Shown: positions 26,542 to 34,624, counted from the first letter of the stretch. The stretch is 64,000 nucleotides of DNA from UBA940 sp031548515 (GCA_031548515.1 JAVBRB010000004.1:4680-68679), one strand, 5' to 3'. Made by a program: numbers and translations. Notes: generated from the sequence alone by a model not told the origin.

Positions 26542-27561
26542 TCAGTATTTCCGCGAGAATGTTCTCATAACCGGACCGATTTTTACAGAGACGGCTCCAG
26601 GCCGGGCCGACGAATATTCAGCCGAACCGCCTGTAACTTCGACCCTTTCGAATTTCCCCCCGTCGACAGTCCAGACGGCGGGCGATGAGAATATTTCTGC
26701 CAGCCATTTTGCAGTATCCGTATCGCAAGGCTCTGAAAGCAGTGTTTCCGAAATTTCGGCTGCAGTCGCCACGGTGCGGTACCCTCCGGAAGTATATATC
26801 CTCTCTCGGCTGCCGGAGACCATCCCTCCCACAGAATACGGAAAAGTACAATAGTCGATGGCCCCGTAACGGTTGATCCAGGCAAGTCGGCGACCGGTGC
26901 TTGCATTGGGGTCGACCTCATAACGGCGCTCGAAATAAAAATCCGATACCCCGACCGTTATTTGCAAGGACACCGTGAATTCCGTCATTTCAGATGGATC
27001 CGCTCCGATAAGTGCAGTAAACAACGCCCCGGCATCGTCGGCGTTCACCACAAACGTAAGCATCCCGACGCTCTTATGCGACGGTATCGAATAATCGGTA
27101 TATTCGGCTCCATCGTAACGGAACGTTATCAAAGGCTTGACTTTGTTTCCATCGCCGAATACCGATATTTCATCGCTTTCGCCGAATCGTATTTTAGACG
27201 TTTCCGGTGCCATGGAAAGGATCGAGTTCACAGGAGCATCGTCCGAACCGGCAGAAAGAGATACATTGGACGATGTATAACCCCCTGCGGAAACACGGCA
27301 TGCAACCGAACGTGCCGCCACAGTGTAGATACCCAAAGATTTTTCGCACAATGGTTCAGGCGACAACAATCGCCGCACATAGGGCGCGGCATTTACGGAT
27401 GCCTCTCCCTCAGCATATATGCGCTTCACCCCGAGGACACTGCCATGTGCAGCCGAAATAATACTGATGTCGACGCCTGAAGGCGCAGACACTCCTCCAA
27501 ACACGAAGCACGCTTCGCGAAAAGCAGACTGATAGGGTTTAGGATAAGTGATTACATTCAT
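26542..27561 (-). CDS. beta-rich phage-island protein, 339 aa
   Basis: The protein has a beta pattern throughout (VITYPKPYQSAFREACFVFGG; ITFRYDGAEYTDYSIPSHKS; FTVSLQITVGVSDFYFERRYEVD). It ends with GAVSVKIGPVMRTFSRKY. It is the type of sequence seen in distal-tail or adhesion proteins, but it is not recognised. It lies 7 bases upstream of the 793-aa gene, implying a shared function. A 229-base non-coding insert separates it from the 133-aa gene. Confidence 0.55.
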   Translation of the reverse strand: MNVITYPKPYQSAFREACFVFGGVSAPSGVDISIISAAHGSVLGVKRIYAEGEASVNAAPYVRRLLSPEPLCEKSLGIYTVAARSVACRVSAGGYTSSNVSLSAGSDDAPVNSILSMAPETSKIRFGESDEISVFGDGNKVKPLITFRYDGAEYTDYSIPSHKSVGMLTFVVNADDAGALFTALIGADPSEMTEFTVSLQITVGVSDFYFERRYEVDPNASTGRRLAWINRYGAIDYCTFPYSVGGMVSGSRERIYTSGGYRTVATAAEISETLLSEPCDTDTAKWLAEIFSSPAVWTVDGGKFERVEVTGGSAEYSSARPGAVSVKIGPVMRTFSRKY

Positions 27562-27580
27562 GATGAATATGTTTAAATAT

Positions 27581-27792
27581 AACGTGAGTTGCGCTTAAGC
27601 TCAATGAACATCCTTTGAGGAGCGGCCTGCGGGACGCGGCAGGGCTTTCCCATATCCAGGGGAGGCGGCGGGAAGGTGATTACACAGCGCAGCGGCTTTT
27701 AGAAAGCCGATAATGTGAGTTACGGATAAGGCTTTACTACAACGATGTGGTTAACATCGACATAACACAAGTATTTATCTGCAACTCATGTT
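27581..27792. repeat. Inverted-repeat-bounded non-coding insert
   Basis: AACGTGAGTTGC (27581-27592) and GCAACTCATGTT (27781-27792) form imperfect terminal inverted repeats (11 of 12). A further GTGAGTT word occurs at about 27715, and a CGGCTTT/AAAGCCG hairpin at 27693-27709. The right arm touches the stop codon of the 133-aa gene. It resembles the insert at 19750-19940 in size and placement but not in sequence. Confidence 0.5.
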
Positions 27793-28192
27793 AAATATAG
27801 AACCACATGGTAATGTCGCAGACAAGCGTCATCGATACCTCTCCATGGGCGGTCAGCGATTGTTCTGCCGGTTCGCAAAAGATATTTGCAACCTGTCTTA
27901 CCGAAGGATTTACAGCGGCGGCCCTCATAACGGCAAGCGCATCTTCCTCGAGCCACGTCCATAGTGTTCCCTTTTCGGCCGACGAAGGCAGGGCCATCAA
28001 ATGCATGGTTACGCGGTAGGTCAGATCGCCCTCTGCCCGGCCCTCTGCAGACTTCAGTACGGGCGGTTCAAGCCAAGCCGCAGGATAGACGCGTATCGTT
28101 CCATTCATGCGATGTGCGGCTCCCGTGTGGAAAGCATATCCGGCATCGGTTGCAGCGGTACGAATGACCGCCGTCAGTTCTTCTCTTTTCAT
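27791..28192 (-). CDS. phage-island protein, 133 aa (tail-completion-like)
   Basis: The 133-residue protein starts MKREELTAVIRTAATDAGYAF and contains TYRVTMHLMALPSSAEKGTLWTWLEEDALAVM, ending in strands TAHGEVSMTLVCDITMW. This alpha-beta pattern and size resemble tail-terminator/completion proteins of siphophages. That assignment is inference from pattern and context only. Confidence 0.5.
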   Translation of the reverse strand: MKREELTAVIRTAATDAGYAFHTGAAHRMNGTIRVYPAAWLEPPVLKSAEGRAEGDLTYRVTMHLMALPSSAEKGTLWTWLEEDALAVMRAAAVNPSVRQVANIFCEPAEQSLTAHGEVSMTLVCDITMWFYI

Positions 28193-28286
28193 GGAAAACT
28201 ATTTTATCGATTACTATTATCTTGTTAAAAACATGTCGAAACAATGTTGAAAACTCGTTGATTAGTGTCGAAAATCATCATGGTTA

Positions 28287-28529
28287 TTAACATCCGTAAA
28301 TTGACAATACCCGGATAAGTTCACGTAATTCACGGGTAACTCCTGTAAGTCGCGATGCGGAAAGTTTTGCTTCGAGCCTTGCAGCCGACAGTTCGCGCAC
28401 TGCTGCGACAGCATTCTCCAGAGATACCATACTTTTCTGTTCCAACAATTCAAGATTCGGAGTGCGGGTTTGCATACCGATCCCGGCTTGTCCGACAGCT
28501 TCTTTGCAAGATGTTTTCTTCGAACTCAT
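28287..28529 (-). CDS. hypothetical phage-island protein, 80 aa
   Basis: The first cistron after the leader. The 80-residue product MSSKKTSCKEAVGQAGIGMQ continues with a leucine/alanine-rich helix (ENAVAAVRELSAARLEAKLSASRLTGVTRELRELI) predicted to be coiled coil. The ATG at 28529 is chosen because an upstream in-frame start would translate through the folded leader. The role is unknown; position first in the operon could mean regulator or small structural protein. Confidence 0.5.
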   Translation of the reverse strand: MSSKKTSCKEAVGQAGIGMQTRTPNLELLEQKSMVSLENAVAAVRELSAARLEAKLSASRLTGVTRELRELIRVLSIYGC

Positions 28530-28569
28530 AATGTGTGTGTTCAGTCGCGCCTCAAGAAGAGAAACGGAA

Positions 28570-28622
28570 GGCGCGATTATCAACAGACAGGTAGCCTGTA
28601 AATTATTAACAGGCATCGCGCC
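28570..28622 (-). promoter_or_regulatory. Structured leader of the capsid island
   Basis: An outer stem GGCGCGAT/ATCGCGCC (28615-28622 with 28570-28577) encloses an inner stem GCCTGT/ACAGGC (28609-28614 with 28594-28599). On the transcript this would form a two-level fold 40 nt before the first ATG. It is a candidate cis-regulatory RNA. Confidence 0.5.
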
Positions 28623-28732
28623 AGTTATGTGTTAATATTTTAAGATCTCCGGAAGCGCAAAAGATATTTGTGTGTCACGCTTTTGTCTTAAGGGCAGGAG
28701 AAACCAGCCCGTCCGGAATATTAGATTCGGGA

Positions 28733-28764
28733 CAAATATAATACGCCAGATACCCCCTTGTCAA
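28733..28764 (-). promoter_or_regulatory. Promoter of the capsid island
   Basis: On the - strand TATATTTG at 28740-28733 matches TAnnTTTG and a TTG at 28764-28762 lies 21 bases upstream as the -33 element. The predicted start is near 28726, about 200 nt before the first chosen ATG. Confidence 0.65.
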
Positions 28765-28880
28765 GAGTTCCTGCGAAAAATTCCAAAGAAATATAATTAA
28801 TTACAGAGCCGGCGAAACATAACAAGCAAAAAATCAGAATCATGCGGGCAACACGAATAATCAGGCCCATATAGAACGAC

Positions 28881-28910
28881 AAAACCCGCGAACCAAGGTT
28901 CGCGGGTTTT
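28881..28910. terminator. Bidirectional hairpin terminator
   Basis: AAAACCCGCGAACC (28881-28894), loop AA, GGTTCGCGGGTTTT (28897-28910): a 14-bp perfect stem with A and T edges. It ends the small lipoprotein transcript (-) before the capsid-island promoter. The rest of 28767-28942 shows no gene. Confidence 0.88.
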
Positions 28911-28942
28911 ATATTCGCAGAAGTTTATATGAAGCGTATCGC

Positions 28943-29155
28943 TTATTCAGCGACTACTGCCTCTGCCCCCTCCGCAACAGCTTCGCCTTCGCTGGAAGCT
29001 TTTTCGCATTCTCCGGCGCATTCCATGTTGCAGGTGTCTACAACTGCTTCGGTTTCGATTGCCTGTTCTTCAGTAACGTTTGCTTTTTTGTTAGCGTTTC
29101 CGCCGCACGCGGCCAAAAATGCAACAACAGCGATCAGTGTAAAGATTTTTTTCAT
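28943..29155 (-). CDS. small acidic lipoprotein
   Basis: This 70-residue lipoprotein has a signal peptide MKKIFTLIAVVAFLAAC with the lipobox LAAC (Cys17), then GGNANKKANVTEEQA. The mature part is acidic, with Cys residues in DTCNMECAGECEKA. It ends EGEAVAEGAEAVVAE. Cysteine pairs could bind metal or form disulfides, but no family is recognised. It has its own promoter (29188-29195) and terminator. Confidence 0.7.
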   Translation of the reverse strand: MKKIFTLIAVVAFLAACGGNANKKANVTEEQAIETEAVVDTCNMECAGECEKASSEGEAVAEGAEAVVAE

Positions 29156-29187
29156 AAATAGGAGTGTTTGATTTTGTAATTACGGTG

Positions 29188-29219
29188 CAAATATATTCAT
29201 ATTACACGTTAATTTTCAA
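29188..29219 (-). promoter_or_regulatory. Promoter of the small lipoprotein gene
   Basis: On the - strand TATATTTG occupies 29195-29188 and a TTG at 29219-29217 lies 21 bases upstream. The predicted start is near 29181, 26 nt before the ATG. Confidence 0.6.
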
Positions 29220-29220
29220 G

Positions 29221-29703
29221 TTACTCCGGAATATTTTCTTTACCTGCCGATTTTTGTTGCGATACGATATCGGAAACGGATATCTCCTCCTGCATCACTA
29301 CCGCCTTCGGAAAACACTGCAGCGCTTTACCACACAAGGCAATAGCATCCAACTTGTCTACGAAGTTTCCAGCAGTGACCTTGAAATATGGACTTTCATA
29401 AGCCACCTGGACCGGAATGTCGGGAAACTGTTCGCGGAACTGGGCGGCCACAGAACGGGCATTTTCGCCGGCTGTCTGGCTGTTGTCTCGGAACAGGCTG
29501 ACGCGGTAACCGGTTATTTTCTCTTTCCGCGTCACGCGGTCTGCAGCTGTTACCGCGCGTGCAGCATCTGCTTCTTCGGTTACTTCCACACGGACTTTGT
29601 TAGATCCCTGGCGGGCAAGTTCTGCGCGTTGGCGCTGTATTCCCTGCGCACCGGCATCGAATGCCAGCGCCGCAAAAACAAGCGTGATTAATATCTTTTT
29701 CAT
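29221..29703 (-). CDS. SPOR-domain protein
   Basis: The 160-residue exported protein has a signal peptide ending at DAGAQ, a basic linker, then a C-terminal SPOR domain (KITGYRVSLFRDNSQTAGENARSVAAQFREQFPDIPVQVAYESPYFKVTAGNF). SPOR domains bind glycan strands stripped of stem peptides, often at division sites. It is the last gene of the permease-ubiE-lipoprotein-SPOR run (5 bases after the upstream gene). The SPOR assignment is from this pattern. Confidence 0.78.
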   Translation of the reverse strand: MKKILITLVFAALAFDAGAQGIQRQRAELARQGSNKVRVEVTEEADAARAVTAADRVTRKEKITGYRVSLFRDNSQTAGENARSVAAQFREQFPDIPVQVAYESPYFKVTAGNFVDKLDAIALCGKALQCFPKAVVMQEEISVSDIVSQQKSAGKENIPE

Positions 29704-29708
29704 GGCTG

Positions 29709-30170
29709 TTATCTCCTTTGCAACTGCCCAAAGTTAGCAATAATCTCCGTATATGACACATCCTTCATTTCGATCCTGCGCCGTATTTTCCCGTAGCGTA
29801 TCCACGCCGTCACATCGACGAAAACATGCGACGGATTCGTTTCCATACGGCCTTGCAGGATTTGCAGGTCCGAAAGCGATTCCGATTCCAGTTTGAGGTC
29901 ATATCGCACGCGAGAAATCCCGACCGCAGAAATTTCGACAGGCAGCATCAGCCTAGCAGTCGCCAGTTCGCGCTTTTTATATCGAAATATCAGCACGGCG
30001 TTCTCCACGACAAGGTCTTTCTTTGCATCATTCTCCACTAAGGCTTTTCCATGCACAGATGTCAGTCCGTTGAAAACCGGCCCTTCTGACTCTACAATAC
30101 TGAACCTTCCAGGCACATTGCAAGAGGACAGCATAAATACCGCACAGGATATGAATAAAGCCTTTCTCAT
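29709..30170 (-). CDS. lipoprotein of unknown function (LEA-like pattern)
   Basis: The 153-residue protein has a lipobox LSSC (Cys17) after MRKALFISCAVFM. The mature domain (ENDAKKDLVVENAVLIFRYKKRELATARLMLPVEISAVG) has the pattern of a single beta-sandwich of about 120 residues, somewhat like LEA14 domains. It is not a confident family assignment. The start overlaps the ubiE stop by 4 bases. Confidence 0.65.
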   Translation of the reverse strand: MRKALFISCAVFMLSSCNVPGRFSIVESEGPVFNGLTSVHGKALVENDAKKDLVVENAVLIFRYKKRELATARLMLPVEISAVGISRVRYDLKLESESLSDLQILQGRMETNPSHVFVDVTAWIRYGKIRRRIEMKDVSYTEIIANFGQLQRR

Positions 30171-30874
30171 TTCCTTGCCGTATAGATATACGCAACCCCG
30201 AAAGTCAATCGCCGTTTCGAAACGTCGGAAAAACCTGCCTGGCGAAGCATTTCCGCAAAAGTATCCGGCACGGGAAAATTTCCGACAGATTCGGGCAGGT
30301 AAGTATACGCACCCTTGTCTTTCGAAACCAGGCGCCCCACTCCGGGAAGAATCTTATGAAAATATATACGGTACGCCCAACCGAACAACGGAACTGCCGG
30401 CTCCGAAAACTCAAGCACAACACACATGCCTCCGGTCCGCGTCACGCGACACATTTCACACAGTCCGGCCGGTATATCGCCGAAGTTGCGCACCCCGAAA
30501 GCGGCCGTCACGCAGTCGAACCGCCCCTCTTCGAAATCCAGCGCCTCGGCGTCTCCAGTATGCAGGATTATCCGGCCGTCGAGCCTCTTATCCGCCACTT
30601 TCCGGCGGCCTATGGCAAGCATGTTTTCCGAAATATCGACTCCCGTCACACGCGCCTCAGCCATACTGCGTGCAAGGCATATGGCAAGGTCGCCTGTACC
30701 TGTCGCAACGTCGAGGATCTCAACGGGAGAGTTCTTCGCGGCCACACTGACGACTTTCCGCCGCCATGTGCGGTCGATCTGCATCGACAGCAGGTGGTTG
30801 AGCCGGTCGTAAGTCGGTGCAATGCTGTCGAACATATCTTCGACCCGCTTTTTTTTTCCTGCGGGGCCTGTCAT
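30167..30874 (-). CDS. ubiE: demethylmenaquinone methyltransferase (UbiE/MenG)
   Basis: UbiE C-methylates demethylmenaquinone to menaquinone using SAM; Bacteroidales rely on menaquinone. The family start FDSIAPTYDRLNHLLSMQIDRTWRR and the SAM motif LDVATGTGDLAICLA are clear, with FGVRNFGD and EFSEP downstream. The product has 235 residues, normal length. It overlaps by 4 bases both the upstream permease and the downstream lipoprotein gene, so it is translationally linked to both. Confidence 0.95.
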   Translation of the reverse strand: MTGPAGKKKRVEDMFDSIAPTYDRLNHLLSMQIDRTWRRKVVSVAAKNSPVEILDVATGTGDLAICLARSMAEARVTGVDISENMLAIGRRKVADKRLDGRIILHTGDAEALDFEEGRFDCVTAAFGVRNFGDIPAGLCEMCRVTRTGGMCVVLEFSEPAVPLFGWAYRIYFHKILPGVGRLVSKDKGAYTYLPESVGNFPVPDTFAEMLRQAGFSDVSKRRLTFGVAYIYTARK

Positions 30875-32118
30875 TGGTAACGAATGGTTTTTTCGGGAGT
30901 TATACGGCTTACTATATTGGTCGGAAAGACCAACAATACCAGAATAACGGCCAACGTTCCGATGTTAAGCGCCACAATCCACTCCCATCCGAGTTCGATC
31001 GGAACTGACGAATGAAAATAACTGGCTTCGTCCAGTTTTATAAAATCGGTATATTTCTGCACGAGTGACAGACCTATTCCGATCGCATTCCCTATTAGAA
31101 GTCCCGCCACCAATATATAGGCCGACCTGAAGATGAATATCCTCCGCACCGATCCGTTTTTCATACCGAGGGCTTTAAGTATGCCTATCATGGCGGTGCG
31201 CTCCAAAAGGACGATGAGCAACGCGGAGATCATACTTATCAGCGCCACCGTCAGCATTATGGCTATTATCACCACAGTATTGACATCATGGGTTTTGAGC
31301 CAGTCGAACAACTGGGGGTATTCGGTGTATATCGAGCGAACCATCAGCGGCGTTTCCCCTTCATGTGCCATGGTACATACATAAGCATCTTCTTCGAAGT
31401 CGCCGAGCTTCCGGATATCAGCGGTAAGAATTTCGTAACCAGTTATCTGATCTTCATCCCAACCGTTGAGCCTCTGCACGTTGGCTATTTCAGTAATAAC
31501 AAAACGGCGATCCATTTCTTCAAGTCCCGATGAATAAATGCCGCTGACGCGGAAACGGTCGCGGCGCGGAGGACGGTCGCCGTGGATAAAGAGTATCTCC
31601 ACACGGTCTTCCACTTCGAGTTTGAGCATCCGGGCAACTGTGCGCGAAACCAGAATATCCTTATGCCGCACGGTATCTCCCACACGCGGCAGAGAACCTT
31701 CCTTCATATATCTCTCAAAAAAAGACCAGTCGTATGTTTCGCCCACACCTTTCAACATTATCCCCTGGGTGGCTTCGTCTGTCTTTATCAGACCGCCTTT
31801 AAGTGCGAAAGGGGCGATGGAACAGAATCCGGGAATGGCAGCGATGTCATGTTCGATGGCAGCGTCCATACGTATCGGACTGCTTTCCACGGATTGGCTG
31901 TAGTCGAGCGCCGAAATGCGCAGGTGGCCTCCGAACCCGGATGCTTTACCGGAGATCTCCCTTCGGAAGCCCATGATAACGGCCACGGCCACTATCATCA
32001 CGGCGAGGCTTACGGCCGTCGTGGCAATGGCTATGCGCACCATCACACCGCGGCTTCCGCCCTCGCGCGACGAGCCTATCCGGCGGGCAACAAATAGTTC
32101 CGTATTTAATTTTGCCAT
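30871..32118 (-). CDS. ABC transporter permease, LolC/LolE-FtsX type
   Basis: The 415-residue protein has one N-terminal TM segment (residues ~25-48), a large periplasmic MacB-like domain (RISALDYSQSVESSPI to about residue 250), and three C-terminal TM segments. This is the layout of LolC/LolE lipoprotein-releasing permeases. The C-terminal cytoplasmic loop GILKALGMKNGSVRRIF matches FtsX family permeases. No LolD ATPase lies beside it, so a partner must be elsewhere. It is the first gene of the ubiE operon. Confidence 0.85.
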   Translation of the reverse strand: MAKLNTELFVARRIGSSREGGSRGVMVRIAIATTAVSLAVMIVAVAVIMGFRREISGKASGFGGHLRISALDYSQSVESSPIRMDAAIEHDIAAIPGFCSIAPFALKGGLIKTDEATQGIMLKGVGETYDWSFFERYMKEGSLPRVGDTVRHKDILVSRTVARMLKLEVEDRVEILFIHGDRPPRRDRFRVSGIYSSGLEEMDRRFVITEIANVQRLNGWDEDQITGYEILTADIRKLGDFEEDAYVCTMAHEGETPLMVRSIYTEYPQLFDWLKTHDVNTVVIIAIMLTVALISMISALLIVLLERTAMIGILKALGMKNGSVRRIFIFRSAYILVAGLLIGNAIGIGLSLVQKYTDFIKLDEASYFHSSVPIELGWEWIVALNIGTLAVILVLLVFPTNIVSRITPEKTIRYQ

Positions 32119-32150
32119 AAGATATGGTGCAATAACTCACAAAAATAACA

Positions 32151-32167
32151 TAAAATTAGTACTTTTA
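32151..32167. promoter_or_regulatory. Divergent -7-like boxes (permease / SDR)
   Basis: The - strand reads TAATTTTA (32158-32151) and the + strand reads TACTTTTA (32160-32167). Each matches TAnnTTT with a changed last base. They sit back to back between the permease and SDR genes, giving short leaders on both sides. Confidence 0.4.
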
Positions 32168-32184
32168 CCAAAATTTCGTCTGCA

Positions 32185-32952
32185 ATGGAAACCACAAGAC
32201 GCAACGCGCTGGTCACCGGTGCAACATCGGGGATCGGCGAAGCCACGGCAAGGCTCTTCGCGGCGCAGGGATGGAATGTTATCATCACGGGACGCCGCGC
32301 CGAGAGGCTCAAGGAGTTGAAGCATGAACTTAAACAGGAGCATGGCATAGAAGTTTTGACACTGCCTTTCGACGTTCGCGATTACCATCAGGTGGCTGCT
32401 ACGCTGGGCACCCTGCCTGGAAAATGGCGCCGCATAGATACCCTCGTCAACAACGCAGGACTTGCGGCGGGACTGGAGCATATTAACGAGGGCGATATCC
32501 TCGATTGGGAAGCCATGATAGATACCAATATCAAAGGCCTTTTATATGTGACGCGAATCGTTTCCAATCTCATGATCGAGCATGGCGGAGGTCATATAGT
32601 CAACATCGGCTCCATCGCCGGAAAGCAGGTCTACGAAAACGGGGCGGTTTACTGCGCTACCAAACATGCGGTAAAGGCACTTTCCGAGGGAATGCGCGCC
32701 GATCTTGTGAAGCATGGTATCAAGGTGACCGAGATCCGTCCGGGTATGGTCGAAACGGAATTTTCAGAGGTCCGCTTTCATGGCGACGAAACTCGCGCGG
32801 CGGCGGTTTACGAAGGCATCGAGCCTCTGACCGGCGGCGACATTGCCAGGACGATACTCTGGGCGGTAACGCAGCCCGCGCACGTGAACATCGACGAGAT
32901 TGCCATCACGCCGCAGCAGCAGGCCAGTGCTTACTATACATACCGGAAATAA
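32185..32952 (+). CDS. short-chain dehydrogenase/reductase
   Basis: A classical SDR of 255 residues with the NAD(P) motif VTGATSGIGEA, the NNAG motif, Ser in IGSIAGK, and Y156/K160 in YCATK. The RRAERL basic stretch suggests NADP preference. Best matches by pattern are YdfG-like serine/3-hydroxy acid dehydrogenases (YdfG, 3-hydroxypropionate type), but the substrate cannot be assigned. It is followed after 38 bases by a PAP2 gene. Confidence 0.88.
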   Translation: METTRRNALVTGATSGIGEATARLFAAQGWNVIITGRRAERLKELKHELKQEHGIEVLTLPFDVRDYHQVAATLGTLPGKWRRIDTLVNNAGLAAGLEHINEGDILDWEAMIDTNIKGLLYVTRIVSNLMIEHGGGHIVNIGSIAGKQVYENGAVYCATKHAVKALSEGMRADLVKHGIKVTEIRPGMVETEFSEVRFHGDETRAAAVYEGIEPLTGGDIARTILWAVTQPAHVNIDEIAITPQQQASAYYTYRK

Positions 32953-32990
32953 ACAAATTCAAATCATAACTAAAATCACAGGAAACAATT

Positions 32991-33605
32991 ATGACATTTT
33001 TAACCTCTATATGGGAGCTGGACCGTCAATGGCTGCTTGCGGTCAACGGTAGTTGGGGCAGTGGTTGGGATATTTTTTGGCTAACGATATCGCAAGGATG
33101 GTGCTGGATACCCCTATATATTGCAATAATCTGGTTTACATGGAAGAAGTTCGGTTGGCGTGAGATGTTGACAGCAGTGGCAGTGGTGGTGGTAGCGCTT
33201 GCTTTGGCCGACCAGACTGCCAATTTCTTCAAAACACACATGCCAAAACTGCGTCCGTCTCACGACCCGCGCATCAGCGACATGGTACACACGGTCTGGA
33301 ATTGTTACAAACCGGGTGGAGGATATTACAAGGGGGGATGGCACGGCACAGTGTCGGGACATGCTGCGACATCTATGGCCATTGCACTCACCTCGGCCGG
33401 AATCTGCCGCAACCGCTGGATCTCTATCGCAGCCGGCGCATATGTTGTGCTGACGTGTTATTCGCGCATGTACCTGGGAGTTCATTTCCCGCTGGACATC
33501 ATTTTCGGCTTGATCGCCGGCACGCTCATCGGCCTGCTGATGCTGTGGATATGGAAATTAATACACAAAAAATGGGGCGATAAACTTCAACCAAAGCAGA
33601 AATGA
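32991..33605 (+). CDS. PAP2 family phosphatase
   Basis: A 204-residue integral membrane protein with about five TM segments. The three phosphatase motifs are visible: KTHMPKLRPSHDPR, SGHAATSMA and SRMYLGVHFPLDI (the His nucleophile and the His/Asp pair). Such enzymes dephosphorylate undecaprenyl diphosphate, phosphatidic acid or lipid A. The stop overlaps the next ATG by 4 bases (ATGA), linking it to argF'. Confidence 0.9.
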   Translation: MTFLTSIWELDRQWLLAVNGSWGSGWDIFWLTISQGWCWIPLYIAIIWFTWKKFGWREMLTAVAVVVVALALADQTANFFKTHMPKLRPSHDPRISDMVHTVWNCYKPGGGYYKGGWHGTVSGHAATSMAIALTSAGICRNRWISIAAGAYVVLTCYSRMYLGVHFPLDIIFGLIAGTLIGLLMLWIWKLIHKKWGDKLQPKQK

Positions 33606-34555
33606 GGCATTTTACGAACGTAAAAGATATAGGCGACCTGAAACAGGCCGTCGCTGAAGCCATGGAAGTCAAACGCGACCGATATGCTTTTGACAAATTG
33701 GGGAAAAACAAAACCCTGATAATGATATTCTTCAATTCGAGCCTGCGGACACGCCTCAGTACCCAGAAAGCGGCGCAAAACCTCGGGATGAACGTCATGG
33801 TACTGGACATCAACCAAGGGGCTTGGAAACTCGAAACGGAACGGGGCGTTATAATGGACGGCGACAAACCGGAGCATCTTCTGGAAGCAGTCCCGGTTAT
33901 GGGCGCATATTGCGATATCATCGGAGTGCGTTCGTTCGCGCAGTTCGAAAGCAAGGCCGACGATTACAGCGAGAAAATCCTCAATCAGTTCATCGCCCAT
34001 TCGGGACGTCCGGTGGTGAGCATGGAAGGCGCCACCCGCCACCCGCTGCAGAGTTTCGCCGACCTCATTACGATAGAAGAATACAAGCGCACGGAGCGTC
34101 CGAAAGTAGTTCTGACATGGGCGCCCCATCCGAAGGCGCTGCCTCAGGCTGTTCCAAACTCGTTCGCGGAATGGATGAATGCGGCGGATTATGATTTCGT
34201 TATCACCCACCCGAAAGGCTACGAACTCGATCCTCAGTTCGTCGGCAAGGCAAAGGTCGAATACGACCAACACAAGGCTTTCGAAGGAGCGGAATTCATC
34301 TACGCAAAAAACTGGGCCGCGTGGGCCCATCCCAACTACGGAAAGATACTTAGTACCGACCGCACATGGACGGTCGACACGGAGAAAATGGCCGTGACGG
34401 ACAACGCATATTTTATGCATTGCCTGCCTGTACGCCGCAACATGATCGTAACGGACGACGTGATCGAAAGCCCGCAGTCGATCGTGATCCCCGAGGCGGC
34501 CAACCGCGAAATATCGGCACAGGTCGTTCTGAAACGCATCCTTGAATCGTTATAG
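33602..34555 (+). CDS. argF': N-succinylornithine carbamoyltransferase
   Basis: This enzyme carbamoylates N-succinyl-L-ornithine in the Bacteroidota variant of arginine biosynthesis. The carbamoyl-phosphate motif is SLRTRLST. Position 90 is Pro (DKPEHLL), the residue known to favour succinylornithine; acetylornithine enzymes have Glu there. Further conserved segments are HPLQSFADL and HCLPVRRN. The 317-residue length is right. No other arg gene is in the window; it follows the PAP2 gene by an ATGA overlap, and a strong terminator follows. Confidence 0.93.
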   Translation: MRHFTNVKDIGDLKQAVAEAMEVKRDRYAFDKLGKNKTLIMIFFNSSLRTRLSTQKAAQNLGMNVMVLDINQGAWKLETERGVIMDGDKPEHLLEAVPVMGAYCDIIGVRSFAQFESKADDYSEKILNQFIAHSGRPVVSMEGATRHPLQSFADLITIEEYKRTERPKVVLTWAPHPKALPQAVPNSFAEWMNAADYDFVITHPKGYELDPQFVGKAKVEYDQHKAFEGAEFIYAKNWAAWAHPNYGKILSTDRTWTVDTEKMAVTDNAYFMHCLPVRRNMIVTDDVIESPQSIVIPEAANREISAQVVLKRILESL

Positions 34556-34567
34556 ACCAGCATAATA

Positions 34568-34609
34568 GATAATGCAAAAGGCGGCTTAAAAGCCGCCTTT
34601 TGCATTATC
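34568..34609. terminator. Bidirectional terminator after argF'
   Basis: A 19-bp perfect stem (34568-34586 with 34591-34609), loop TAAA, with AAAAGGCGGCT/AGCCGCCTTTT at its top. It serves argF' (+) and the M48 gene (-). Confidence 0.92.
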
Positions 34610-34624
34610 TACGGAACAAAAAGA

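Larger units (their letters stand above)
18780..28766 (-). mobile_element. Compact capsid-gene island (prophage relic or domesticated particle)
   Basis: About 10 kb of leftward genes read in the order: 80-aa, 133-aa, 339-aa, 793-aa, 56-aa, 89-aa, ClpP-type protease, major capsid, 163-aa, portal, DUF6712-type, holin. Head genes are recognisable; large and small terminase, integrase, tape measure, endolysin, replication and repressor genes are not. One promoter and one structured leader precede the set, and hairpins close it. Base composition looks like the flanking genes, suggesting long residence. Reading frames are intact, so it is not obviously decayed. Confidence 0.75.

Noticed and set aside
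28287..28616. Longer form of the first island gene beginning at 28616
   Set aside because: It would translate through the folded leader and start without an initiation context; the ATG at 28529 is more likely.
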